Position numbers and translations under genes: made by a program | The notes under the pieces: model-generated | The model's input: the letters and a program-made list of their open reading frames with translations, nothing else | Database searches by the model: none | What the model was told of the DNA's origin: nothing | Assembly: GCA_030590585.1 (NCBI GenBank) | Contig: JAUUYD010000129.1 | Coordinates: 1-6,821 of the forward strand | DNA length: 6,821 nt | Reading direction: 5' to 3' | From: Spirochaeta sp. | GTDB lineage: Bacteria; Spirochaetota; Spirochaetia; Spirochaetales_E; Spirochaetaceae_B | Part shown: one piece after another, positions 1 through 6,162 of the stretch | Numbering within the stretch: position 1 is the stretch's first letter | Layout of the letters: every line of letters starts with the position of its first letter

Positions 1-1228
1 CGCTCTTCTGCAGGGCGCGGCTCTGGGAGGCGTATGGATCGTTTCCTTTCTGCCACATCTGACAGGAGCGGTTCTGGCGCTGAGCCTTGAGAAGCTTATG
101 AACATAAAGAATAGGAAAGGACGGGTTCCTGCTGACCTCTGGCGCAGCCTGATCCCTCTTTTCGCATCGATTGCCGGCGTACTCGCAATAGCCGCAGCCG
201 GTGCCGTTGTTATCAAGCTGAGGGATAGCCGAATGGACCGCATGGGCCCTGATGAGGTGAAAACCGTCAGGATACTTATAAACCAGCAGAATACCGATCC
301 CCGTAAACACGATTATCAGCTCAGTTTCGATGAGCTGTCCCGGCTAACCGAAGAAGCCATTGCCCGTGAAGGCCCCTTCGATCTGGTGGCATGGCCTGAG
401 AGTGGTTTTGTCCCTGATATCCGTTACTGGCTGGACGAGAAACGCAGTAAATGGCGCCGGGGCAAGCTGGTGCGAAGCTTCCTGGACTGGCAGGCGGAAA
501 TGGGAATTCCTCTTGTAACCGGCAATCAGGATCATTTTTATGAGCCGGCGCCGCCCTCAGACGATCCCGAAGATCCCAAAGAGATTAAACGAATTCAGAA
601 CTCGGCAGTTTACCTGCCCCCGGATCGTAAAGATGATTTTGAACGCTCTTACTATTACAAAATACGCCTGGTTCCCTTTACCGAGAATTTCCCCTACCGG
701 GAAGAATTTCCCTGGGTTGCCGAACTGCTGCACAACTTCAGCACCACACAATGGACCCCGGGAACCGAGCGCATTGTTCTTGAAGCACCGAAATTCAGAT
801 TCTCCACCCCACTTTGTTTTGAAGATGTTTTTCCCGATCACCTCCGGCGCTTTGTTCTGGCCGGATCTGAAGTTTTTGTTAACATGAGTAATGATTACTG
901 GGCCAACACCCCCCTCGAGGGTTATCAGCACGGGGCGCATGCCCTCTTTAGGGCTGTGGAGAACCGCCGGCCCATGGTAAGGGCCACCTGCTCCGGCTGG
1001 ACTATCTCAGTGGATACCGAAGGACGTATCGCCGAAGGCTGGCCTCCCTTCTATGAGCCCGGCTGGATGGTGGCGGAGCACAAATTAGCCATTGAACCCG
1101 AGTGGACCATCTACACCCGTTTCGGGGACTGGTTTCCCCTTTTCTGCGGACTGATTTGGCTCGCTTTGACTGCAGTGGAATTCATTATGGAAAGGAAACA
1201 CCGGCTGAAGTCTGAACCGCAGGGGTAA
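1..1228 (+). CDS. lnt: Apolipoprotein N-acyltransferase, C-terminal part (5' end outside window)
   Basis: Lnt is an inner-membrane enzyme that transfers an acyl chain from phospholipid to the N-terminal cysteine of lipoproteins, the last step of lipoprotein maturation. The reading frame is open from base 2, and the 32 codons before the first ATG (base 98) encode an Lnt-like membrane stretch (LLQGAALGGVWIVSFL), so that ATG is internal. About 408 residues are visible of roughly 500-550 expected. A further hydrophobic segment follows (about bases 150-220), then the nitrilase-like periplasmic domain. The presumed catalytic triad is Glu in AWPES (398-400), Lys in YYYKIRLVPF (659-661) and Cys in TPLCFED (815-817). 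The SNDYW and QHGAHALFRAVENRRP stretches match the family, and a C-terminal membrane helix ends the protein. An acidic, proline-rich insertion (PPSDDPEDPKE) precedes the Lys. Family assignment is strong; the true start cannot be given. Confidence 0.95.
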   Translation, partial: ALLQGAALGGVWIVSFLPHLTGAVLALSLEKLMNIKNRKGRVPADLWRSLIPLFASIAGVLAIAAAGAVVIKLRDSRMDRMGPDEVKTVRILINQQNTDPRKHDYQLSFDELSRLTEEAIAREGPFDLVAWPESGFVPDIRYWLDEKRSKWRRGKLVRSFLDWQAEMGIPLVTGNQDHFYEPAPPSDDPEDPKEIKRIQNSAVYLPPDRKDDFERSYYYKIRLVPFTENFPYREEFPWVAELLHNFSTTQWTPGTERIVLEAPKFRFSTPLCFEDVFPDHLRRFVLAGSEVFVNMSNDYWANTPLEGYQHGAHALFRAVENRRPMVRATCSGWTISVDTEGRIAEGWPPFYEPGWMVAEHKLAIEPEWTIYTRFGDWFPLFCGLIWLALTAVEFIMERKHRLKSEPQG

Positions 1229-1394
1229 GAAATCGATGAAAAAAACAAGCTGTCGGTTTAACCAATTCTGATAGATCAGCAGCTGTAATCCGGGACATAA
1301 CGGCTCTATTTGCATATGGACTTTCCAGCTGATCATACTAAGGGCTTCAGCTATAACCATTAACATAATGCTGGTGAATTTTGCCGCTGGTCTG
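1229..1394. other. Convergent intergenic region between lnt and fabV
   Basis: These 166 bp lie between the stop codons of two convergent genes, where a bidirectional terminator would be expected. I see only a weak inverted repeat, AGCTGA (1327-1332) with TCAGCT (1347-1352), separated by 14 bases and lacking a T-run on either side. I see no convincing intrinsic terminator and no credible gene. A minus-strand frame that starts here runs antisense into lnt and resembles no known protein. Confidence 0.5.
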
Positions 1395-2561
1395 TTACAG
1401 CTCTACATCAGCCGAATAGTTCACACCCGGCATCCCGAAACCATGGTGCCTCAGGAATTCTTCCCGGAATCCCTTGATGTCGGTGATTGATTCAAGGTTG
1501 TCCTCACTCACCTTATCCCAGAGATCGGCCACTTCCTTCTGAACATCCGGGCGCATCTCATAGTCATCAAGACGAATCCGTCCCTTTTCATCAAGCTCCA
1601 GAGCCTTTCCTGAATAGAGTCGATCGTTAAACATCCGGAACATCTGCTGTATGCAGCCCTCGTGGAGTTTTTTATCTTTCATTACCCGATAAAGGAGAGA
1701 AATATACAATGGAACGGCGGGGATTACCGCGCTGGACCGGGTTACCAATGCCTTGTTGATCGAAATCAGCGCCTGGCCGTTTTTCGAAGACAGCCGTTTC
1801 TGCAGGGTTGCGGCTGTGGCTTCAATATGCTCCTTGGCCCGTCCGATGGTGCCCTGACGATAAATTGGCGCGGTCAAGTCCGGTCCGATATACGAAAAGG
1901 CCACTGTTGTAATTCCGTCAGCCAGAACTCCCGCGTTATCCAGGGCATCAATCCACAGTCCCCAATCTTCACCTCCCATCACTTTGACCGTATCTTCAAT
2001 TTCTTTATTCAGGGCCGGTTCGGTGGTCATATCCTGCAAACGGCCGGAGAGGAAATCAACAGTTCTTGCTGTATAGGATTCACCTATGGGCTTGATAACA
2101 GAAGAATGGATTTCACCGCTTACAGGATCGATCCGACGGGGAGCGGCAATGCTGTAGATTACCAGATCTATCATTCCCAGGTGCTGCTTTATCAGATCAA
2201 TTACTTCAGCTTTGATTTCATCGGTGATTGCATCGCCGTTTATGCTATAGGCACTCAGATTGTTCTCCCGGGCCTTCTTCTCAAAGGCGATGTTGTTGTA
2301 CCACCCGGCACTGCCGGGTTTGTTTCCGCTGCCCGGCCTCTCATAAGCAACGCCGATTGTATCGGCCCCACCGGCAAATGCCGAGACGATTCGGGAGGCC
2401 AGGCCGTATCCGTTGGAGGAACCTATCACCAGAACATTCTTCGGACTTGTAATCTGCTTTTGAGCACGTACGTAATTTATCTGCTGCTGAACCTGTTTTT
2501 CACAACCCACCGGATGGGCGGTAAAACAGACATTACTTCGTATTTTCGGTTCGATTATCAT
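1395..2561 (-). CDS. fabV: Trans-2-enoyl-ACP/CoA reductase, FabV/TER family
   Basis: FabV/TER enzymes reduce the trans-2 double bond of enoyl-ACP (last step of the fatty-acid elongation cycle) or short enoyl-CoA such as crotonyl-CoA, usually with NADH, in the cytosol. The 388 residues match the family length of about 400. The N-terminal Rossmann motif is GSSNGYGLASRI (residues 47-58). A glutamate after the second strand (YERPG, Glu74) fits NADH preference. GWYNN (86-90), TVKVMGGEDW (191-200) and SYIGP are family signatures. The catalytic Y-x8-K motif is intact (Tyr234, Lys243, in YRQGTIGRAK), as is the C-terminal NYSADVE. The ATG is preceded by GGAGG (complement of 2572-2576), 10 bases upstream. 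It lies 69 bp downstream of a lipoprotein gene on the same strand and could share its transcript or use its own promoter. FabV-type reductases are typically insensitive to triclosan. Sequence alone does not settle ACP versus CoA substrate. Confidence 0.95.
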   Translation of the reverse strand: MIIEPKIRSNVCFTAHPVGCEKQVQQQINYVRAQKQITSPKNVLVIGSSNGYGLASRIVSAFAGGADTIGVAYERPGSGNKPGSAGWYNNIAFEKKARENNLSAYSINGDAITDEIKAEVIDLIKQHLGMIDLVIYSIAAPRRIDPVSGEIHSSVIKPIGESYTARTVDFLSGRLQDMTTEPALNKEIEDTVKVMGGEDWGLWIDALDNAGVLADGITTVAFSYIGPDLTAPIYRQGTIGRAKEHIEATAATLQKRLSSKNGQALISINKALVTRSSAVIPAVPLYISLLYRVMKDKKLHEGCIQQMFRMFNDRLYSGKALELDEKGRIRLDDYEMRPDVQKEVADLWDKVSEDNLESITDIKGFREEFLRHHGFGMPGVNYSADVEL

Positions 2562-2590
2562 ATGAAAAGATCCTCCGCTTTTGAAATATA

Positions 2591-2619
2591 AGAATATTAT
2601 TAATTAAAGGAGGAAGCAA
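2591..2619 (-). promoter_or_regulatory. Candidate sigma-70-type promoter for fabV
   Basis: Read on the minus strand, TTGCTT (2619-2614) and TATTCT (2596-2591) are separated by exactly 17 bases. They sit in the very AT-rich gap between the lipoprotein stop and the fabV ribosome-binding site. Three of six and four of six bases match the consensus boxes. The predicted start would leave a short leader of about 20-25 bases containing the GGAGG. The match is modest, and AT-rich DNA gives such hits by chance. Confidence 0.3.
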
Positions 2620-2630
2620 ATATTGCCACG

Positions 2631-3632
2631 TCATCCCTCCATCAGGTTCCTGAAAAACTCAATATCCCTGTCCATTACCTTGTAGAAACTCTTCGAGATG
2701 TTGTGGTTTTCCCCTGGGTATTCATAAAAGGTATAGTCGACGCCGGCATCATCGAGTTTTTTACGGAACGAAATGCTCCATTCGAATGGTACCGACTCAT
2801 CATCGCTGCCGTGATGAACCAGGATGGGAACGTTGATTGAATCGAGATAGTTGTTCGGTGTCAGTGATGCATAATCTCCTTGTGAAAACTCTGTATCGAT
2901 GAGGGCCTGGAGTCGGGCGGCTTCCATCTCACTCCGCCGCCTGATGAAATATAAGGTATTTTCCGGGAAGTTTTCGCTTACCGCCGCCCAAAGGGAAGCA
3001 CCCCGCAGGGAATCATTCACCGTAAGAATCCTGAGACCTATTTCTCCACCCATTGAATGACCGTACAGGAACACATTTTTCGTATCGGCATCGGGTATGT
3101 TATCCAGGTCTGCGATGAGGTTCAGGACATCGATTGAATAATCGATGGTTCGGGCGGGACTGCCTTCCCGGCCTTCGGATCGGCCGTGTCCCCGGTAATC
3201 AGGTTTAACGACGATAAAGCCGGCAGCGGCGTAGTACCGGGTTACGAGACGGTAATTGTCGAGGGTTGAATAACTTACCGGCGGATTGTAACCGTGTGCC
3301 AGTACGATGACCGGCCAACCGCCGGCTGGTGCATCACCGGCAGGTTTCTCGATGAGTCCGTAATTCGTGTATCCTTCGGATTCGTAGGAAAAATCCCAGG
3401 CTTCCAGACCCTCCCGGGCATCAACGATGTTCAAAAGTGTAAAGTTTCCGGCCGTGAATTCACGTGTTCTAAGGCTCTCGATGCTCATCGGATGGGGTGG
3501 GGGTGTTTCGTTCTGTACAGCTGACCTGACGGCTGTTGATTCCTGGTCGTTACTGAACTGACGACTGCAGGAAACCAATATGGAGATTATGAATAACGTG
3601 ATTAGGATTCCAAAATTATTCTGCTTTAACAT
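2631..3632 (-). CDS. Secreted lipoprotein, alpha/beta hydrolase (S9/BAAT-like esterase or peptidase)
   Basis: This is a predicted envelope-anchored serine hydrolase of unknown substrate. A lipoprotein signal peptide is visible: Lys3, a hydrophobic core (residues 7-20) and the lipobox LVSC with lipidated Cys22. A Ser/Asn/Pro-containing linker (about 23-50) precedes the alpha/beta-hydrolase domain. The oxyanion-hole region is VLAHGYNPP (110-118) and the PDYRGHGRSEG motif is at 144-154. The nucleophile Ser193 is in GHSMGG, the acid is probably Asp278 in HHGSDDESVP, and the base is His310 in PGENH. This order and spacing resemble prolyl-oligopeptidase-like (S9) and dienelactone hydrolase relatives, which include many esterases. 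The signal peptide right at the ATG supports this start, although no good ribosome-binding site is seen. The protein is complete at 333 residues. It lies upstream of fabV on the same strand and diverges from dusA. Substrate (peptide or ester) is undetermined. Confidence 0.85.
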   Translation of the reverse strand: MLKQNNFGILITLFIISILVSCSRQFSNDQESTAVRSAVQNETPPPHPMSIESLRTREFTAGNFTLLNIVDAREGLEAWDFSYESEGYTNYGLIEKPAGDAPAGGWPVIVLAHGYNPPVSYSTLDNYRLVTRYYAAAGFIVVKPDYRGHGRSEGREGSPARTIDYSIDVLNLIADLDNIPDADTKNVFLYGHSMGGEIGLRILTVNDSLRGASLWAAVSENFPENTLYFIRRRSEMEAARLQALIDTEFSQGDYASLTPNNYLDSINVPILVHHGSDDESVPFEWSISFRKKLDDAGVDYTFYEYPGENHNISKSFYKVMDRDIEFFRNLMEG

Positions 3633-3652
3633 GGGATGAATTGTAATGTTTT

Positions 3653-3677
3653 AAGAGACACTCAGCACAAGTCTCTT
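3653..3677. repeat. 7-bp inverted repeat in the divergent promoter region
   Basis: AAGAGAC (3653-3659) and its exact complement GTCTCTT (3671-3677) flank an 11-base spacer. They lie in the 86-bp gap between the divergently transcribed lipoprotein hydrolase and dusA. Position and geometry suit an operator, or a hairpin in the leader of the hydrolase mRNA. There is no T-run typical of a terminator. One such repeat in 86 bp could be chance. Confidence 0.4.
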
Positions 3678-3718
3678 TCCGGCTGGAACAAACCCTGTCC
3701 TTAGGGCATTATGTCCCG

Positions 3719-4756
3719 ATGTCCGAAAACCAGTCTCCAGGTTTAATACCTTTAATTGACAGACCACATTCCAGGCAGCCTATAAGCCTGGCGCCGATGG
3801 TTGATAAAACCGACAGGGACTGGCGATGGGTTATGCGGCTGATAACAAAGAAAACCCTTTTTTACACTGAGATGATTACCGCACCGGCGGTAATCCGGGG
3901 GAAACGGGACAAACTGCTGGCTTTTGATCCTTTGGAGAAACCCCTGGTACTTCAGCTGGGCTGGGATGAGCCTGATGCACTGGCCGAATCCTGCCGGATT
4001 GCTGAGGATTACGGTTACGATGAGATTAATTTGAATTGCGGCTGCCCCAGTGACAAGGTTCAGATGCATGATTTCGGGGCCGCCCCGATGGCACGGCCGG
4101 ATCATGTGGCCCTTCTGGTGGAAGCCATGGCCGGAGCGACTAATCTACCGGTAACGGTGAAAAACCGTATTGGAATACGCTCAAAGAAAAAAGGTATAAC
4201 CCTGGAGGATTACTCCCACCTGCATCATTTTATTGAGACTGTTTCAGCTGCCGGCTGCCGCAAGTTTATCGTTCATGCCAGAATTGCAATACTGGAGGGT
4301 TTGAGTCCCCGGGGCAATAGGAATGTACCGCCGTTACGGCCTGAGGACGTGTATCGGATAAAAAAAGATTTTCCCGAATTATTTATTGAAATCAACGGTG
4401 GTTATAGAACACCACAGCAGATCGATACGGCTCTGGAACATACCGATGCGGTGATGCTGGGGCGTGCTGCCCTGGACAACCCCTGGATGCTCAGCCAGGC
4501 GGACCGCCTCTGGTTCGGTTCGGCTGATCCGCTTCCAACACGACGGGATGTTCTCGATACCGCGGTTCCTTATCTTGTTCACCGGGCGGAGGAGGGTGCC
4601 TCCCGGGGGGTGCTGATTCAGCCGTTTATGAATCTGTTTGCGGGTAAGAATGGGGCGAAAGTCTGGAAGAGAGCCCTGACAGCTATACCCTCGGCAGGAC
4701 CGGATGGTTTTGCTGCAGCCCTGGAGAATCTGCTGGAACTGCAGCCTTCAGTTTAG
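3719..4756 (+). CDS. dusA: tRNA-dihydrouridine synthase, DusA type
   Basis: Dus enzymes are FMN-dependent and reduce specific uridines in the D-loop of tRNA to dihydrouridine, using NADPH. The TIM-barrel domain starts at SLAPMVDKTDRD (residues 23-34). It continues with LFYTEMITAPAVIRG (47-61), LQLGW (78-82) and INLNCGCPSDKVQ (103-115), with the catalytic acid Cys109. VTVKNRIGI (145-153) follows, then FIVHAR (183-188), GLSPRGNRNVPPL (194-206), INGG (225-228) and the phosphate-binding MLGRA (246-250). The GLSP...NR..PPL block and a C-terminal helical part with FMNLFAGKNGAKVWKRAL identify the DusA subfamily. Two departures from E. coli DusA are seen. FGAAPM (119-124) replaces FGACLM, and a lysine-rich loop (RSKKKG, 154-159) is a few residues longer. 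The 20 residues before the barrel are unconserved, so the start is less certain; only a weak AGGG lies 12 bases upstream of the ATG. No upstream in-frame ATG was seen nearby. Confidence 0.93.
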   Translation: MSENQSPGLIPLIDRPHSRQPISLAPMVDKTDRDWRWVMRLITKKTLFYTEMITAPAVIRGKRDKLLAFDPLEKPLVLQLGWDEPDALAESCRIAEDYGYDEINLNCGCPSDKVQMHDFGAAPMARPDHVALLVEAMAGATNLPVTVKNRIGIRSKKKGITLEDYSHLHHFIETVSAAGCRKFIVHARIAILEGLSPRGNRNVPPLRPEDVYRIKKDFPELFIEINGGYRTPQQIDTALEHTDAVMLGRAALDNPWMLSQADRLWFGSADPLPTRRDVLDTAVPYLVHRAEEGASRGVLIQPFMNLFAGKNGAKVWKRALTAIPSAGPDGFAAALENLLELQPSV

Positions 4757-4845
4757 CTGGAAGCATGTAACATCAATCACCAGAGGTCATTCAGAAAATT
4801 GTATTATTTGCGTTATAGAGCGTGAGGGCATAATCTTAAAAGGTC

Positions 4846-4851
4846 GGGAGG
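4846..4851 (+). promoter_or_regulatory. Ribosome-binding site of the diguanylate cyclase gene
   Basis: GGGAGG lies four bases before the ATG at 4856. It is the best Shine-Dalgarno sequence on the plus strand in this window and fixes the start. The neighbouring dusA and murC have only weak ones. The 99-bp gap upstream (4757-4855) otherwise shows no clear terminator. A CATAAT (4829-4834) could be a -10 box but has no good partner. Confidence 0.7.
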
Positions 4852-4855
4852 ATTC

Positions 4856-6115
4856 ATGAATATCCTGCATCTGGAAATGAGTCAGTTCTTCAGCCGTGTT
4901 ATCGGCAGGGTGGCGAAAGAATCCGGTTATCAATATCGCAATGAAAAAAGTATTGAAGCGGGTTTAGCGGTATTATCAGAGTGGAAAATCGATCTGCTGA
5001 TTACTGCCCATATACTTGAAGACGGCCGCGCGGAGACCTTTCTAAAGGATCTTTCCGAAACTAAAAATCGTGATATGCCGGTTATCGTCATTACAGCAGA
5101 TGATTCCATCGCGAACAGGGAACATTTTTTTGCCCTGGGTGTTATGGATTATCTGCAGAAAAGTGACCTGATCCCGGAAAGATTGAAGCTTTATTTTAAA
5201 GTGATAAATCGGGGAGGGGAGTTTCTTGAGGAGTTGAAAACTCTCAAAATAGCCGTACTTGACGACAGTAATATGAGCCTTCACGTCATACGGAGTATTT
5301 TTCAATATTACGGTGTGGAGCATGTGCAGTATTTTAATTCTCCCATTGAGTTGGTTGCAGCAGAGAATTTTGATTTGTACATCATTGATTTGGTAATGCC
5401 GGAGATGTCCGGTGATGAGGTACTGTTGGCGATTAATGCCAAGGAACATCAATCCGGGGTGATTGTTGTTTCAGCTGTTTCAAACCGTTTATCAATGGCA
5501 CATGCCATGGCCCTTGGAGCAGATGACTATATCTCCAAACCCTTTGATGCCAGGGATTTCATGGTTCGGGTTAAAGGAGTTGTACGGCATCTGGTACTTT
5601 TAAAAGAGCTGGAAGACAAGAGTCGGCAGATGGAAGAACTTTCAAAAAGGGACAGCCTGACAAAACTCTGGAATCATGGTTCCATTCACGAGATGCTGAT
5701 TCATGAAATGAAAAATGCCGAAGACCGAACTGTATCCGTTCTTCTTTTCGACCTTGATGATTTTAAGATGGTGAATGATAAATTCGGACATCAGGCCGGA
5801 GACGATGTTCTTTTGGCGGCCTCGGATCTTATGTCCCGAATCCTGGGTGTTGATGCGGAGGTAGGACGATATGGAGGTGAGGAGTTTCTTGTGATTCTTC
5901 CGGGAAAATCGGCTGAGGAAGCCGGGAAGATTGCTGAGCATCTTCTGGGCCATTTCCGTGAACTCGATATGGGTTTAAGGGATCTTATTGTTACATCGAG
6001 CTGTGGTGTTGCGGACAGTACTGAATCTGATGACGCGATGAAATTGGTTGAAATAGCTGATAAAAGGCTTTATCTGGCAAAAGACAACGGTAAGGACCGT
6101 GTTGTAAGTCATTAA
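4856..6115 (+). CDS. Response regulator with REC-REC-GGDEF architecture, probable diguanylate cyclase
   Basis: This cytosolic signalling protein probably makes c-di-GMP from two GTP in response to phosphorylation. REC1 (about 1-118) is degenerate: alignment with REC2 places Ala51 at the phosphoacceptor position, and only Glu7 of the acidic pair remains, although Lys102 is kept. REC2 (about 130-245) is complete, with Asp136/Asp137, acceptor Asp178 in IIDLVMPEMSG, Ser206 and Lys228 in SKPF. A short charged helix (248-265) probably forms the coiled-coil linker. The GGDEF domain (266-415) begins DSLTKLWNH. It has FDLDDFKMVNDKFGHQAGDD (metal-binding Asp299) and the active-type signature GGEEF (340-344). 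The usual RxxD inhibitory site upstream of the signature is absent (GVDA, 331-334). The layout resembles PleD, but the degenerate receiver comes first here. No sensor kinase gene is nearby, so its partner is unknown. Enzymatic activity is inferred. Confidence 0.92.
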   Translation: MNILHLEMSQFFSRVIGRVAKESGYQYRNEKSIEAGLAVLSEWKIDLLITAHILEDGRAETFLKDLSETKNRDMPVIVITADDSIANREHFFALGVMDYLQKSDLIPERLKLYFKVINRGGEFLEELKTLKIAVLDDSNMSLHVIRSIFQYYGVEHVQYFNSPIELVAAENFDLYIIDLVMPEMSGDEVLLAINAKEHQSGVIVVSAVSNRLSMAHAMALGADDYISKPFDARDFMVRVKGVVRHLVLLKELEDKSRQMEELSKRDSLTKLWNHGSIHEMLIHEMKNAEDRTVSVLLFDLDDFKMVNDKFGHQAGDDVLLAASDLMSRILGVDAEVGRYGGEEFLVILPGKSAEEAGKIAEHLLGHFRELDMGLRDLIVTSSCGVADSTESDDAMKLVEIADKRLYLAKDNGKDRVVSH

Positions 6116-6144
6116 TCACCTTATGCTTGCCCGGTTTGTATTCA

Positions 6145-6160
6145 ACAGGATATATTCTGT
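6145..6160. promoter_or_regulatory. Near-palindrome just upstream of murC
   Basis: The 16 bases ACAGGATATATTCTGT are symmetric except for one base pair (6149 against 6156). They end two bases before the murC ATG. The centre contains TATATT (6151-6156), which could be a -10 box paired with TTGCCC (6127-6132) at 18 bases. That would make the mRNA nearly leaderless, in keeping with the poor Shine-Dalgarno. It could equally be an operator, or chance in AT-rich DNA. Confidence 0.3.
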
Positions 6161-6162
6161 AA

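Noticed and set aside
1327..1352. Inverted repeat considered as a bidirectional terminator
   Set aside because: The stem is only 6 bp with a 14-base loop, and there is no T-run on either strand.
1085..1366. A minus-strand frame of 93 codons starting in the lnt-fabV gap
   Set aside because: Most of it lies antisense to the lnt end, it has no recognisable domain, and the start has no clear ribosome-binding site.
1662..2591. A long plus-strand open frame (309 codons) opposite fabV
   Set aside because: It is entirely antisense to a clear, full-length FabV with intact motifs. Its translation is cysteine- and glycine-rich with no recognisable domain, and it has no convincing ribosome-binding site.
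2604..2700. A strong Shine-Dalgarno-like AAAGGAGG on the plus strand (about 2606-2613), suggesting a small gene
   Set aside because: The TTG start at 2623 gives only about 20 codons before a stop, antisense to the hydrolase end. The longer frame would need an ATT start and also runs antisense to the hydrolase.
5042..5452. Minus-strand frames antisense to the cyclase gene
   Set aside because: They are explained as shadows of the strong REC-REC-GGDEF coding frame and have no domain signature.
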